Assembly (NCBI GenBank): GCA_024734495.1
Contig: JALMQS010000187.1
Location: 21,542,572 to 21,606,571, forward strand
Direction of reading: 5' to 3'
Source: Forficula auricularia
Lineage: Eukaryota > Arthropoda > Insecta > Dermaptera > Forficulidae
DNA: 64,000 bases
The notes below the pieces were generated by a model. It did no database searches. It had not been told where the DNA came from and saw only the letters and a program-made list of their open reading frames with translations. Made by a program: the position numbers and the translations under genes. Below are positions 23,401-34,999 of the stretch, piece after piece (the first letter of the stretch is position 1; each line of letters opens with the position of its first letter).

Positions 23401-26400
23401 AAACCTACCTCGCATCTTACTCAAGTTTTATTATTATCTTATCAAATTAATTTCACAATCAAATATAAACTAAAAGGGAACCCATGTTCTAAATTATCAA
23501 TTTTAATTTGAAGTTTTTTTTCTAAAATCGTAAGATTCAATTGCTTCTTTATCGACTAGCATTTTTTGAGCTACATTTTTTCTAACTTCGAGACATTCTT
23601 TCGTTTTTTAAAAATGAATATCATGCATCGATCGCATTTGTAGCCGAAAACTATGTCATATATTGTATTTTGAAACAACAATTTTTATAACATTTTCTTC
23701 CACTCGAGTTATTTTAAATTGCTCTCTAAATAATTTTTCAGGCAATAGATTCCTTCGGACATCTATCTGGGTATATGATATGCTCCAGGTTGACAAAAGC
23801 ATATTTGTTAAAGTGATGTCTCTCCAAGAAATATTACAATCAATTCTAAAATTCCCAACAGTTGTTCGGAGCTGTAGTTATTATCATAGGAAGTCTGTCT
23901 TCATTCTTTTTTCCAGTAATATCTTGTATTCTAGTGGATAGCTACAAAGCTTAAGTTCAAATTTAAAACATTTAACTTGACCTTTCGTGAATTTGTTCCT
24001 GGAATGCTTCTCAAGCTCTTTCAAAAGATGTAAGATTGATTAAAAATCGTTTGAATTTAAATTTACTGCTTCTACAGTGGTCACGTCAGCCTCTATTTAA
24101 CCGATTTTTGGGATTTTGGATCTGGGTGGGGTACGGGTTGTTTTTTATCGATTCATTTTAAATTTTGGAGTAATCATTTAATTGTATAAATGATCTAAAC
24201 TGAGAGGGTTCTGCATAAAATAAATTATCTTGTAAAATAAGCAACACCTTAATTATATAAACATTTTAACTACTAATATTTTATCTAGGTATTTTGGGCA
24301 GTAATATTATTAAAAAACACCGAAGCTGTACTAAAAAATGCCAACCAGTAAAGAGGTAGCAATATATTAATTTAACTGACCTTCTCAACTTTTTCTTCTT
24401 GTCCATTAACTAAAGAAATTTTCTCCTCCTCCTTTTCCTCGGAATGTCCATTTTCAATGACTACTTCTTTAACTTGGGTCTCCTCAATTTGTTGGGTCTC
24501 TTCTACAATAACTGTTTCTTTTTTAGGAGATTCATCAACAACAGGTGTAGTAGTAGATTCTTCAACGGGTTCTGGTTCAGCAGGAGCTTCAACCTTAACT
24601 TCTTCGGAATGAGATTCAGTAGGAACGGGACTACTTGGCACTGGAGGTGGGGATGAAACCTCAGGTTCGACTTTAGCTTCGACAGCAGAGGTATCAGCAG
24701 CAGGCACCTTAAAAGCAATTCATCCAATCAACATTAATTGTTATTAAATATGGCCTATTTTTTTTTAATCTATTAAATAAATGACCTTGAAACTTATGCC
24801 CATTTAACCAAAGCCTAAATAAAACACTTGAAATTTAAAAAGTAAAGAAAATGATACTTATAACACCACTGCTCGATAAAAATAATTATTTTAATTAATT
24901 TAGATATAAAATCAATTATAGTTCTACAATATTAATTAAAAAATATCTTAAAATTATTAAAGAGATAAAAAATTTCACTTCTATTATCATTTCATTTATT
25001 TAAAAGTAAATGTATGTTTAAATGAATGAAGCTTCAAATGTTGTGGCATTGGATACTTTAGTCGGTGCTTAACTAGGCATATGCGACAAGTTCCGCTCTA
25101 AAGGGCATAGCCTTAAGTGGGAGCTAATAAGCCCAGTAGATAACAATAAAAATCCCAAAAATAAATTGATGAATACTGAATATTATTAATATTAATTAAT
25201 AATAAATTAAATTAGCGAACGAAGAAAAGATTTTTATATTATAGACAGCCTTTATAAGAACCTTAGCTCTTATCCTCTAGGCCACTGATCCCCGAACCCA
25301 AGCTGATACTTAATGTCTATATGAATTTGGAATTTCATTTTTATTTAATCTTTTAATCTCTTCCTCGTTCATTTTTCGCAGCTCTGTAGTTGGCTTGACT
25401 AATTAAACTATATCCAAACGCCTTCCGCTCGATCGCGATCCCAAAAGCAATAACGTTTCGCATTTGCCTTCTTTGCTAAAATTTTGTGTTTGATTTATCT
25501 TAAAAAACTGGTATAAAATAAAACGCATTACACAACTTGTTTTATTAATATTTATTTAGAAAAATGGGCCTGAATTTAACACCTAGCAGGCCTCCTAAAG
25601 GCTAGTTATCATACACTGACCATAGTTGTCAGCAGAGCTGGGTACAGTTAACTTCGATAATCGTTAATCCGCTACTCAAAAAGTTAACTTCGATAATTGT
25701 TAAAGCGTTGACTTTTCAGAAATTTAACGCAAGTTAAAGTTATGCGTTTTGTCAGATGGTAATGAAATAAATTATTCTTTATTATAATTTCTCTTTATAA
25801 TCTTACCTCTGGGGCATCATCTTTTTTGGCTTCTGCAGTAGCTGTGGTAGAATTTGATACTTCAACTTCTGAAGATTCAGCGGGTGGTCCTTCAGGTTGG
25901 TCTGCTGTAGCAGGTGAGACTGGGGTTTCTGGGCTTGTAGGACTTACTGGGCTAGTGGCTTCCTCGTTTTCCTGAAGATAGATAAACAACATTAAACAAT
26001 TTTTCTTTTCTTTTCTACCCCCTTGGCCTCGGGAACTGAATGTCCATTTAGGCAAAACAATTATTAATCATAAACAATTAAATTTGGAACTTAAGTTGAA
26101 CCTCGTCTGTAGATGCTATAAGATTTTGGTTAAGATAGCTGACTTGAGTGTTTTTATGTTTCTAGTAATATTCAAGTTACTATATTTTCAAATCTGTTTA
26201 TTTTTTCTGCGATTTGACTTTTTTCTATTCTCTTTAGACGGTGTCCTATTTTCGAGATTAGGGCGCTTGAAGAGTGAGCAGTGGCGTAGCCAGACTTTTG
26301 GGACGGGAGGGGCAAAACTTTTCGGAGGGCCCCGACCAAAATTATTTGAATTAAGCGATTTTTTTCTTTTTGCCGGATAGGTGCTGTGCATTAAAAAAAA

Positions 26401-29400
26401 CAAAATGCCTTTTTACAATTTTATTCATAGAAGACCAACGAAAAATATATTCCAGCTTGAAGAAAGCAAAACATATTTTAAATATTACAATGAATATATA
26501 ATAGTATTTTGTTTTAAAATTATTTCGCGACGGTGTATATAATATAATAAACTCAAACTGAAGTGAAAAAATAAATTATGAAAATCGGTAAAATAAATTA
26601 AAAAAAAAAAAACAGTTAAAACCCTAAAAAGGTATTCATTTTCCCAAGTTTCCTGTTTTTCTCCCTCTTGATTTTGGTTACATGGAAATAGTGAGAGAGG
26701 GTGGGCGCTAAAGATAGGGGCGGAGGGGGGACGTCGCCCTACTTTGGCTACGCCACTGAGGGCGAGGCCATATGGCATATGGCTGATTGGATGGTATAAT
26801 TATTATATGGTTCGAAGAAATTCCTTTAACTTAAAGGATTCCTAACACAAGGGTCTTTCTCAGTCCTGATTGGGTTAAAACCCGGTCCAAGTGTTCTGTA
26901 TTATATCTTCCAAAATACTTTAAATATCAAATACGTTTTTATTTGTCAATTATATATTTGGAGGGAATGAGTGAATTTGGGAATTTTATTTCATAATTTT
27001 AAGTTGAGCCACTTGTGAGCGCCGACAGGTGGAAAAATAGCCATTTAGAGCTATCTCACATCATTTTAAAAAAGTCATTTTGAAATTATTCAAATTAAAA
27101 AATATATAGCCTATTCTGCTAAAAAAAATCATTATAGGGATACCTCACACTCCATGATAAAAAAAACTTTTTTCGATCCATCAAAAAATCACATGGACAT
27201 TGTATCGACTCTATTTGGGTACCGTGTAACTTTTGAATAGAACCCATAAAAATAAAAAAAAAAATTCGCTGAACTAAATATTAGAAACGCCGATAATAGT
27301 TGATAGATGAAAGATGTCATTTGTTGAGTTTGTTAGTCATCGAATATCAAGAGGAAATGCCGATTTGTCATTTAGATAAGTAAACTATCAGGGAGTCTTG
27401 AGGCTGTGGCAGATCGATTATGATCGTTAGTGAGTCACTTTGTCTGTTGTGAGTCACAACTGCTTCTACAGTCGAGTGTCTGGCCCACAACACGTCACGC
27501 ACAGGGATTAATACTAGATTCTAAAAAGTCAACTTTAATCTCGGAATTAAATAAAAGCTTAATTAAACGAATTATTTATAATTAAAATACATTACTTTAT
27601 ACTATGTTGAATCAAATAAATTTGAGTTTTATTTTACTATATGTTGTATGGTATGGAATGAATATCTAACCAAAAGAAAAAAAGGTACATATAGTAAAAT
27701 GATAATAAAAATGTCAGATTGAATTATTTTATCAAATAGTTATGTGTGAAAAAGGAGTCGAAGTATAGCTACAAATAGCTTGGCAAATATAGGCAATTTG
27801 GTCGTAAAATTAAACCACATTACGTAAATGAACTAACAAAAGAAAATTTGAAACATCCTTTTTTCTAATTTATATAATATATATAATTTTTAAATATAAT
27901 TCTTTAGAAAGAAAAATCAGTAATAAAGTTTTTAAAATGTATTATTGAAATTGCTTTTTAAAGAATTGTATTTATTTATTATACTTCCAGAACTTAAGTG
28001 ACATAATTTTTTAAATTGAAAGGTTTTTAAGTAGTCACGAAGTAATAAAAGACAATAATTAAATTAAATTATTGTTTTTTATTAGTTTGTGACTAAAAAA
28101 ACCTTTCAATTTAAAAATAAAAAAATAAAATAATTTATTATAGTAATAATATCAAGAAGTTTATATTAATATATATATTAGGGTGGTCCTTATTTTGGGT
28201 ATTTTTGAATTTTTACGCTGATATTGGCTCATATGGTTCGAAATAAATAAGAAAAAATATCCCCCAAGTTTCAAGTTTCTATCTCAATTTTAACCTGTGC
28301 CGCACAGCGATGCAAGTTTCTTATCTAAATAACATGAGGTTTTTGGCAGTGAAATATCATTTTTTATTCTGGCCAAAGCAATGGTTCAAAAAATTTGAAA
28401 CTCTGTAGACTTTATCGTTATAATAGTAGCCATCCTTCAGAATTTTTATGGATTTTTAGCGATGATGATTTTGGAGTCTATAACTTTTACTAACACTAAG
28501 ATATAGCAGTATTTTATCTAGCTGTAACTCCAAAATTATAATAGCTAAAAATCCGTAAAAATTCTGAAGGATAGCTACTATTATAACGATAAAGTCTACA
28601 GAGTTTCAAATATTTTGACCCATTGCTTTGACCGGAATAAAAAATTGATATTTCAATACCAAAAACCCAAAACTTGCATCGCTGTGCGGCACAGGTTAAA
28701 ATTGAGATAGAGACTTGAAACTTGGGGGATATTTTTATTTATTTATTTCGAATCATATGAGCCTCTGTCAGCGTAAAAATTCGAAAATACCCAAAATAAG
28801 GACCACCCTAATATATATACTTAGACTAGATCAGACTTAAAAACAATTTCAAAGATAAAAACTTGAGAAAAAAGAGCTTGTGCTTAAAAGGAAGATATTT
28901 ATTTAAATTATTTTTATGAACAAATCAAAGATGATGTCTTCTGCTTGGTTTATATAAATAAATAAATTTATATTAAAGTTTTGAAGTCTTATTTGTTTTT
29001 TCTTTTGAGTATTGAGGAGGAAAAAACTATACTATAATCTACAATTATTTTTCAAAATTTAATTTACAAAGGAATGCGGGAAACTTATATCTTTGACAGC
29101 TTACGATAAGATAAAAAGATATTCAAAAGTATCAATAAGTGGCATTTTCTTTGAAATATACAATCCTCGATTGTGTAAAAGGAATAGAGAAAAAAATAAT
29201 TTAAAAAGAATAATGTTTAGTAAATTTTTCTTTTGAAAACGAAGATGAAATGAAGAGGGTGGATTTGATTAACAAGATATAAGAGCCAATTCAAATGACT
29301 TCCTAGGATTTTGTTAGCCCTTTCTTGCCTTAAAGATTTTTCAATTGATATACAATAGACGTATTAGAGGCAGCTTTTGCAAGAACAATCTCACGATTCT

Positions 29401-32400
29401 AATTCTCTAATTCGATTTGAATAAGAAGCCCGGAACTGGGATAAATTTTCTAAAGGCCAAGAATTGGAGGTTGAAGTTAGCTATAAGAACCAACCTTCCA
29501 AGGACAACACTCACTGCCCAAACCTGTTCGAATGGAAATGATCTATAAATAGCCGAATCATGGTGCCGCTTCGCCTCTAAGAAAGAAAGATGAAAAATCG
29601 CCATTTTCATGTTTTATAAAACAATTAGCCCAAGCATTTAAGTTTAATTACTTTTTTATATCTTTTTGTGTTCATAGAAAAAATATTTTTACAATAAATG
29701 TTTATTTTTAATAGTTTAATAAGTGGAACAACTGTTCAATTCTTAATGTGGTTGTAATATTCGGAATATACTAGGTACCTATAGATAAAATAAAGTTATT
29801 ATTTTTTATGGTAGAATGTTGTTAAAAAATGTATCTACTATATATAAAGAGCTTAGTGGGAATAGCCCAAGAAATTTTGAGATTGATAAGCTCCCCATAG
29901 GGGCTAGGTGCCTCTGGGCCTATGCTCGATAGACAGCTGGTATAATAATATAATATAAGAAAGTAGTGATGAAGAAACGAATTAAAGATTATATTCTAGA
30001 TTTATTAAGGTATCTCTTTATCATTATTTTATTTTATTTTCATTGAATGACCTTCACTATCTTGATGAAAAACTAATATTTGTTAGAATAATATATTCGG
30101 AGTAACTTAAAAAAAAAAATTGAAATTATTTACCATGTAGTTTTGATAAAAAATAAAAAAAACATATTTGGGCGATTATTTTTAGTGGAGGGGATAAAAT
30201 ATCAATGCCTTGGAAACGATCCATTCATAAATAGAAAGTAGTAGCGTAAAATGTACAGTCATGTTAAAATAACATAACCTAATACTAAGGGCTAGTGTAA
30301 ATATTTAAAATTGTATATACTCATGTACTAAATCTACATTATATTTATAATTAATTAACATTAAGTTATAATGAAAATGTATACATACTTAACTAGATAA
30401 AATAATACAAAGAAAGTGATTGGCTGAATGGTTCAGACCAAAGCCAGGAAGGGGGTAAAAAAAAAACATAACCTAAAATTTTAGCACCGTTCATATTTAT
30501 AGAGTGGTTACGAGGCTAAAACTTTTTGTGTGGATTGTCGCGAAAGAACCTCCTTAAGTTGACGATTGTTAAAAGTCGTTATTGTCTCTTAATTTCTTTT
30601 CGATTTCAGTATCGTCTAATAAATTTTGTGTAATTTTGCAATAAGTATTAAATTTGTATCATCATTCATGAAATGTGATCATAGGAACGTGAATTAAGTA
30701 TTTTCAGAATGATTTGGGGTTTATATATTAATATATTCAATATGTCTCACTTATATCTCAAGAATAAGGAGTGCACCAACAATGATATTGCGGTGAAGTG
30801 GTTAGCCAAAGACTGAGCAGCTTTACTTGCTGAGATGTTTGCCAAATCAGAGTTGGTAATTACTGATGGATCGGAAAATGAACCTCAAGTCGCCAGATTA
30901 GTAGTTAGCACTTTACTCTGACTTATTTCCCTTAGTTTAATTTATTTATATATTCATTTTTGTGGTAACAACACACGGCAAGCAATAATGAAACAAAATA
31001 TAAAATTTGGTTGGGATAATATATCCTAGATTGAAATAATTTTGATGACAATCAAACGCTTACTTTCTGGTTTGAAAATTGAAATGATTACATAGCAAAT
31101 TGTCAAAAATGTTCGATAAAATATATTACATATTAATTATTTTATGAATTTTTTTTGTCTTTAAATCCAAGCCGTCCAAAAATTTAGTAATCGTTTGTTA
31201 AACACATGGACAAATATTAGAAAAGTATGAATTCGCTGCGCTTCATATATACGTTACGAAAGCTCTTTTCTTTGAAAATAGCTGTCATTAAAAATTTTTA
31301 CCTCTGAATTAAATCTCAAGTATTAATAGAAAATTTCAATTAGTTTCGATTCACACAAACCAAAACGAAAAGAATAGCCAAAAAGGAGTAATTGTTTGAG
31401 GTGCAATCAATCTTCAATTAAGGAGGTTCTTTCGCGACAACCGACACAAAAAGTTTTAGCCTCGCAACCACTTTATAAATATGGACGCTGCTAAAATTTT
31501 AGGTTATGTTTTTAACCTGACTGTACTTTTTACACTACTATATTATCTTTATGAATGAATCGTTTCCAAGGCATTGATATTACATCCACTCCACTAAAAA
31601 TAATCGCCCAAATGTTTTTTTTTATCAAAACTACGAGGTAAATAATTTCAATTTTTTTTTAAGTTACTCCGAATATATTATTCTAACAAATATTAGTTTT
31701 TCATCAAGATGGTGAAAGTCCTTCAAAGAAAAAAAAATAAAATAATGGTCATTTTTCCCACCCTTTCCCAATCTACCTACTATATGTAAAAAATTTAATT
31801 TTTAATTGAAATTATTTTATGTTTGCTGTGGTAAATTGTCTTCAAATTTTAACAGTGTGTTTATTATGCTTTTAATGACTTATGTTCCAAGTTTCGAAGA
31901 CTTCTTGAATTTTTGCATTTGTGAAAGAACTACCTTATAAAAATAATGTTGCAAATAAATGTGAAGCAAATGATTTCTAATAATAATGATATTTTTGGTT
32001 GTATTTATTATATAAACTAAGAATATTTAAACAGAAGTGTTAAAATTAAAACAATAGAAAAGTAAAAAAGTGATAGTGAAGTGCTTTGTTAATAAAAAAG
32101 ATGATGGAGAGAGAATGTCTGTCATGATATAATTACTTACTTTTGCTGTTGTTTCTTCGGTGGTTGCTTCTGCTGCTGATTTTTCCGGTTTTGATTTATC
32201 TTTTTTATTAAAAGAAAATGACCTAAATGACCATTTCTTTTTTTTATCTTTTTTGTCTTTTTTATCCTTGGCATCTTTCTTCTCGCTTTCGGTTCCAGAG
32301 CCAGGGCTGGATACAGAGGCAGGATTTTCAGGAGTGCCTGGATTCGATTCTTGAGTAGGAGATTGTGGTTCTTCGGATTTTTCATTAGGGGTTGTTACTT

Positions 32401-33160
32401 TTTCAAGATCAGAAGCTTCTTCAGGCTATAGTATAGAAAATTCATTTGAAAATATAAATTAAAAAATGTATATTTTAACTACACAATATTGCCTTTATAG
32501 TCAACATGTATTTAAGTCTAAAATTAAATCTTTCTAAATTTGAACAAAATTTGAAAGTATCCAAGATAAAATTCTGAGGGGGGGAGGAGGAACGAGGGTT
32601 CCGGGCCTCACATTATTGGGAATGAATCAAATTTACAATTTTGATACTAACTTCTAATTTACATTGTTCTCTTTCTTTAAAATATTCTAGTATTGTATCA
32701 TTGATTTAGCTCTGGGGTTCAAAAATGATGGCCTGGGAAGAAGTTAGTAAAATAAATTTAATGAGCATCGAAAAAGATATATAAGAAAATTCATAAAAAT
32801 AATCTCTTTGGCTCTAATTTAAACTTTGCTAAGATATTTAAATATTAATTGGATCATGTTTTTGTAATTAATCACTTTTGTGAATTGTATAAATAGAATT
32901 TTTGTGATGAAATATTGAAAAATAAAGAATATTCTAAAAAAAAAATATATATATTTTTATACCATACCAACCTGAGCCTCTGGAGCTTTTCCTTCATTAG
33001 TTTCACCTACAGGATCACCATTTGCTTTAGTATCTCCTTCCCCTGGAGAATTTTCAGAACCTTCTTCTAGTTTTTCTAATCTTCCTTCCAATTGGTTATC
33101 AGTTGCAGTAGGGTTGTCCCCAGAAATATCGATAGATCGTTTGGACTGACGGGCACCCAT
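20309..33160 (-). CDS. Akap200: Akap200-like membrane-associated A-kinase anchor / MARCKS-like protein, five coding exons
   Basis: Joining 33160-32972, 32425-32141, 25971-25807, 24707-24381 and 20419-20309 gives one frame of 358 residues. All junctions are GT-AG and phase 0. The start ATG has a good context (AACCATGG). Residues 1-8 MGARQSKR fit N-myristoylation (Gly2, Ser6, basic tail). Residues about 113-143 form a basic block with KKKKWSFRSFSFNKK, like the MARCKS effector domain that binds membranes, calmodulin and actin and is switched off by PKC phosphorylation. The remainder is acidic and Pro/Ser/Thr/Glu-rich, as expected of an unfolded scaffold. In Drosophila, Akap200 tethers PKA regulatory subunit at membranes. 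The PKA-binding helix is not obvious here; the last exon is a possible site. It is shorter than the fly protein as I recall it, so exons may be missing from this model. Confidence 0.85.
20646..21616. mobile_element. hAT-like MITE in intron 4, host of a second hAT
   Basis: It begins CAGTGTTCCGCAAAG and ends GTTTGCGGAACACTG. GATTAGAA is duplicated at 20638-20645 and 21617-21624. The interior is non-coding and contains the second element 20984-21557. Confidence 0.92.
20984..21557. mobile_element. hAT-like MITE nested in the previous one
   Basis: It begins CAGGGGTGTCCAACC and ends GGTTGGACAAGCCTG. CTCTAAAA flanks it at 20976-20983 and 21558-21565. No transposase frame remains. Confidence 0.92.
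22020..22190 (-). repeat. Short TIR element with GAAACGTC hairpin module
   Basis: Arms of about 55 bp (22020-22075 and 22134-22190; GAACACGAACAAATAATAC in one, its complement in the other) enclose CTTGAGAACGATC..GATCGAAACGTCG on the minus strand. The architecture is the same as 55459-55686. Confidence 0.8.
22286..22395 (+). repeat. Hairpin-box module, locus c
   Basis: Box GGTGTAGGTT..AAGTGAAACAT (22286-22308) is followed by a palindrome: CTGAATAGTAAATATATAAA on the left and its mirror ending TTATTCAG at about 22390. Confidence 0.65.
22400..23330. other. Intronic AT-rich sequence, nothing recognised
   Basis: It lies in intron 4 of the Akap200-like gene. No frame or structured repeat was seen. 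Confidence 0.5.
23331..23445 (+). repeat. Hairpin-box module, locus d
   Basis: AGATAGGTGAAACAT (23335-23349) is followed by a near-perfect stem of about 36 bp. The left arm includes ACTTGAGTAAGATGC and ends GGTAGGTTT. The right arm mirrors it to about 23440. Confidence 0.75.
23450..24380. other. Intronic sequence, nothing recognised
   Basis: The plus frame 23663-23941 has no recognisable domain and lies in intron 4, on the strand opposite the gene. Confidence 0.45.
24381..24707 (-). CDS. Akap200: Akap200-like coding exon 4 (residues 214-322)
   Basis: The acceptor is TTTTAAG before 24707 and the donor AAG/GTCAGT after 24381. The exon is 327 bases in phase 0-0, encoding a Val/Glu/Pro-rich acidic region that includes ETVIVEETQQIEETQVKEVV, which could form an amphipathic helix. 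If the intron were retained, the frame would end two codons later (VS, stop), giving a shorter C terminus. Confidence 0.85.
25628..25757 (+). mobile_element. Transposon end fragment in intron 3
   Basis: CAGAGCTGGGTACAGTTAAC starts a block with AGTTAACTTCGATAAT repeated twice. This is in the style of hAT termini, but no matching right end was found. Confidence 0.35.
25807..25971 (-). CDS. Akap200: Akap200-like coding exon 3 (residues 159-213)
   Basis: The acceptor is TCTTCAG at 25978-25972 and the donor GAG/GTAAGA. The exon is 165 bases in phase 0-0. It encodes ENEEATSPVSPTSPETPVSP followed by more Glu/Pro/Ser/Ala. Proline-directed SP and TP sites are frequent. The in-frame upstream extension to a Met at 26055 is intron. 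Confidence 0.85.
26279..26758. mobile_element. hAT-like MITE in intron 2
   Basis: The termini are CAGTGGCGTAGCCAG and TTTGGCTACGCCACTG, the same family end as 8087-9960. Flanking octamers AGAGTGAG (26271-26278) and AGGGCGAG (26759-26766) differ at two positions, consistent with an aged duplication. Confidence 0.8.
26770..28000. other. Intron 2 sequence, nothing recognised
   Basis: No coding frame or strong inverted repeat was seen. Confidence 0.45.
28007..28117. repeat. Compact palindrome, arms about 54 bp
   Basis: TTAAATTGAAAGGTTTTTAAG and the rest of the left arm are mirrored with few mismatches, with almost no loop. It lies in intron 2 and could fold in the pre-mRNA. Confidence 0.8.
28178..28812. 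repeat. Foldback MITE, termini TTAGGGTGGTCC
   Basis: The two arms (about 28178-28490 and 28500-28812) cover almost the whole element. The ends read TTAGGGTGGTCCTTATTTTG and its complement. There is no coding content. It lies in intron 2. Confidence 0.9.
28815..30000. other. Intron 2 sequence with a less AT-rich patch
   Basis: The patch 29405-29620 is less AT-rich and apparently single-copy in this window. Frames on it show no recognisable domain. It might be a conserved intronic element or a missed exon. Confidence 0.3.
30005..30557 (-). mobile_element. TTAA-target element, internally deleted copy, intron 2
   Basis: It is bounded by TTAA at 30005-30008 and 30554-30557. The right end reads CGAAAGAACCTCCTTAA. 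Near the left end TTAAGGTA is followed by sequence normally about 200 bp further in, so an internal deletion is likely. It is inverted relative to 31418-31938. Confidence 0.75.
31418..31938 (+). mobile_element. TTAA-target element, intron 2
   Basis: The left end is TTAAGGAGGTTCTTTCGCG and the right end GTGAAAGAACTACCTTAT, with the last base changed from the family TTAA. It is non-coding. With 30005-30557 it forms an inverted pair separated by about 860 bases in the same intron. Confidence 0.8.
32141..32425 (-). CDS. Akap200: Akap200-like coding exon 2 (residues 64-158), MARCKS effector domain
   Basis: The acceptor is CTATAG before 32425 and the donor AAA/GTAAGT after 32141. The exon is 285 bases, a multiple of three. 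The first half is acidic and PEST-like. The second half has a lysine run, then WSFRSFSF with serines spaced as in PKC-phosphorylated MARCKS effector domains. Overlapping frames on the opposite strand and in another frame are shadows. Confidence 0.9.
32972..33160 (-). CDS. Akap200: Akap200-like coding exon 1 (residues 1-63)
   Basis: ATG at 33160-33158. The exon encodes MGARQSKRSIDIS and an acidic segment ending PEAQ. The donor is CAG/GTTGGT at 32972/32971. Upstream, GTTTTGATCAG at 33177-33167 is a good acceptor six bases before the ATG, so an untranslated exon must exist further upstream. The N-terminal glycine would be exposed and myristoylated after Met removal, directing the protein to membranes. 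Confidence 0.88.
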
Positions 33161-33166
33161 GGTTAA

Positions 33167-33177
33167 CTGATCAAAAC
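33167..33177 (-). other. Splice acceptor before the start codon
   Basis: A pyrimidine-rich TTTTGTTTTGATCAG ends at 33167, six bases before the ATG. It indicates a 5' untranslated exon upstream. Confidence 0.55.
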
Positions 33178-33179
33178 AA

Positions 33180-33740
33180 AATAAATTCGTTGAAAAATTT
33201 ATATTTTTTAAGATCTATTTAAGAAACTAATATTAGTGAATCAGATAATGTTATTTAAAAAATGACTTAAGAGCAAGATACAAATTCTGAATTGTTTTTG
33301 CTTTCATATTCTATTCATGAATTTTATTTACTATTTATTTTCTAAAAATAAATATTTTTTATCCTATGGTTAAAGTCTAAAGAGATAAAGGGTTATAGAG
33401 CAAGTAACAAGAATTCTATACAAACTATAGTAATAATTTATACAGAGATGAGAGTTGATTCATTAAATGATATAATTTTAATAGATTTAACAACCATGAA
33501 AATGCAATTATATTTTAGTATGTGTTTTAAGTTTCCACAAATGATGACATAATCGAATTTTATTACTAATTCAATCTTATATTATAAAATTTAGATATCC
33601 ATTAAAAATTAATTGGGATAAGCTATGTGCAATGTTAATAAAATGTATCTGTAATACAGGACAATTTTTTCAAACAAATGGTTGGTTAAATAGCTATCGA
33701 CTTGAATATAAGACAAGCTGTTTCTTTCTATAGAATATCA
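33180..33740. other. Upstream intron or flank, nothing recognised
   Basis: AT-rich, with no frame and no repeat structure seen. Confidence 0.4.
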
Positions 33741-34264
33741 TTAAGGAGGTTCTTTCGCGACAATCCACACAAAAAGTTTTGGCCTCGTAACTACTCTATA
33801 AATATGGACGGTGTTAAATTTTAGGTTATGTTTTTTTTAACGTGACTGTACATTTTAGGCTACTACTTTCTATTTATGAAAGGTTCGTTTCCAAGCCATT
33901 GGCATTATATCCCCTCCACTAAAAATAATCACCCAAATATGTTTTTTTCTCTTTTTTTATCAAAACTACGTGGTAAATAATTTCAATTCTTTTTTAAGTT
34001 ACTCCGAATATATTATTCTAACAAATATTAGTTTTTCATCAAGATGGTGAAAGCCCTTCAATGAGAAAAAAAAATAATGATCATTTCCCCACTCTTTCCC
34101 TATCTACAATATGTACAAATTTCATTTTTAATCGCAATTATTTCATGTTTGGTGTGGTAAATCGTCTTCAAATTTTAACCGTGTGTGTTTTATGCTTTTA
34201 ATGACTAATATTCCAAGTTTCGAAGACTTCTTGAATTTTTGCATTTGTGAAAGAGCTACCTTAA
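33741..34264 (+). mobile_element. TTAA-target element
   Basis: TTAA at 33741-33744 and 34261-34264; ends TTAAGGAGGTTCTTTCGCG and GAAAGAGCTACCTTAA. It is about 90 percent alike by eye to 31418-31938, 43792-44323 and 61722-62259. No open frame. Confidence 0.88.
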
Positions 34265-34703
34265 ACAATTCCACCGCCCCAAAAAAAATAACCAAACGAT
34301 TTTTGATTTTGGGAAAAATGAATACATATAGCTTGTAAATTTCAAGTTTAAATCTAATTTGCCACCCTGTATATTAGTGCTAAATTTTAAATATTGAAAA
34401 AAAATTTCCACAAGACGTAGAAAATTTAATAATCCTAATTTTTTTTTTAAATTTTCTTAATCAAAATAATCCAGTTAGCCATTTTTTTTTTCATGATATA
34501 GATGCAAGAAGATACAACAGCAAAAATTCAGGATGACTCAGATCGGAGATAAAGGAGGAAATTTCAAGGTTTGGGTAGGAGTTTGACTTTATGGTGATTT
34601 AGAGATTAGTAAAGAAAGAAAATAGATTGATTCTACGGCGCAAATAAAACATTTCCTATGATGAATCTTTCATGTATTGACATACACAGTCAATGGTTAA
34701 AAT

Positions 34704-34848
34704 CGAGAGGTGAACCGCGATTGTAATTAGGTGTACGCCGTCTTTGGAATTCATTAGATAATCTAATGTTATCTATTGTCTTCTACCTGGAAATGAAAGT
34801 GGAAGTGGAAGTAGGTGTACACGATTTTAGGTCGCGGTTCACCCCTCG
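34704..34848. mobile_element. 145-bp MITE with 8-bp duplication
   Basis: The ends are CGAGAGGTGAACCGCGA and TCGCGGTTCACCCCTCG. GTTAAAAT is duplicated at 34696-34703 and 34849-34856. The length, TIR and duplication fit a hAT-type MITE. Confidence 0.92.
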
Positions 34849-34999
34849 GTTAAAATTATTTTATTGAACATCATAGAGTCAAAAGAGTCTTGTTTAGGAT
34901 ATTTTATAAATATTTCTATTTAAAAATAATTTTAATAACAATAATCAGGTATAATAATTTTTTAATAAAGGTTGTAAATAAATTTTACTTATGGAAAGT

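Noticed and set aside
24444..24727. Frames overlapping exon 4 in other phases and on the plus strand
   Set aside because: Shadows of the acidic Akap200-like exon, which has splice sites and frame continuity with its neighbours.
32160..32354. Plus-strand frame opposite exon 2
   Set aside because: Shadow of the lysine- and serine-rich MARCKS exon on the minus strand.
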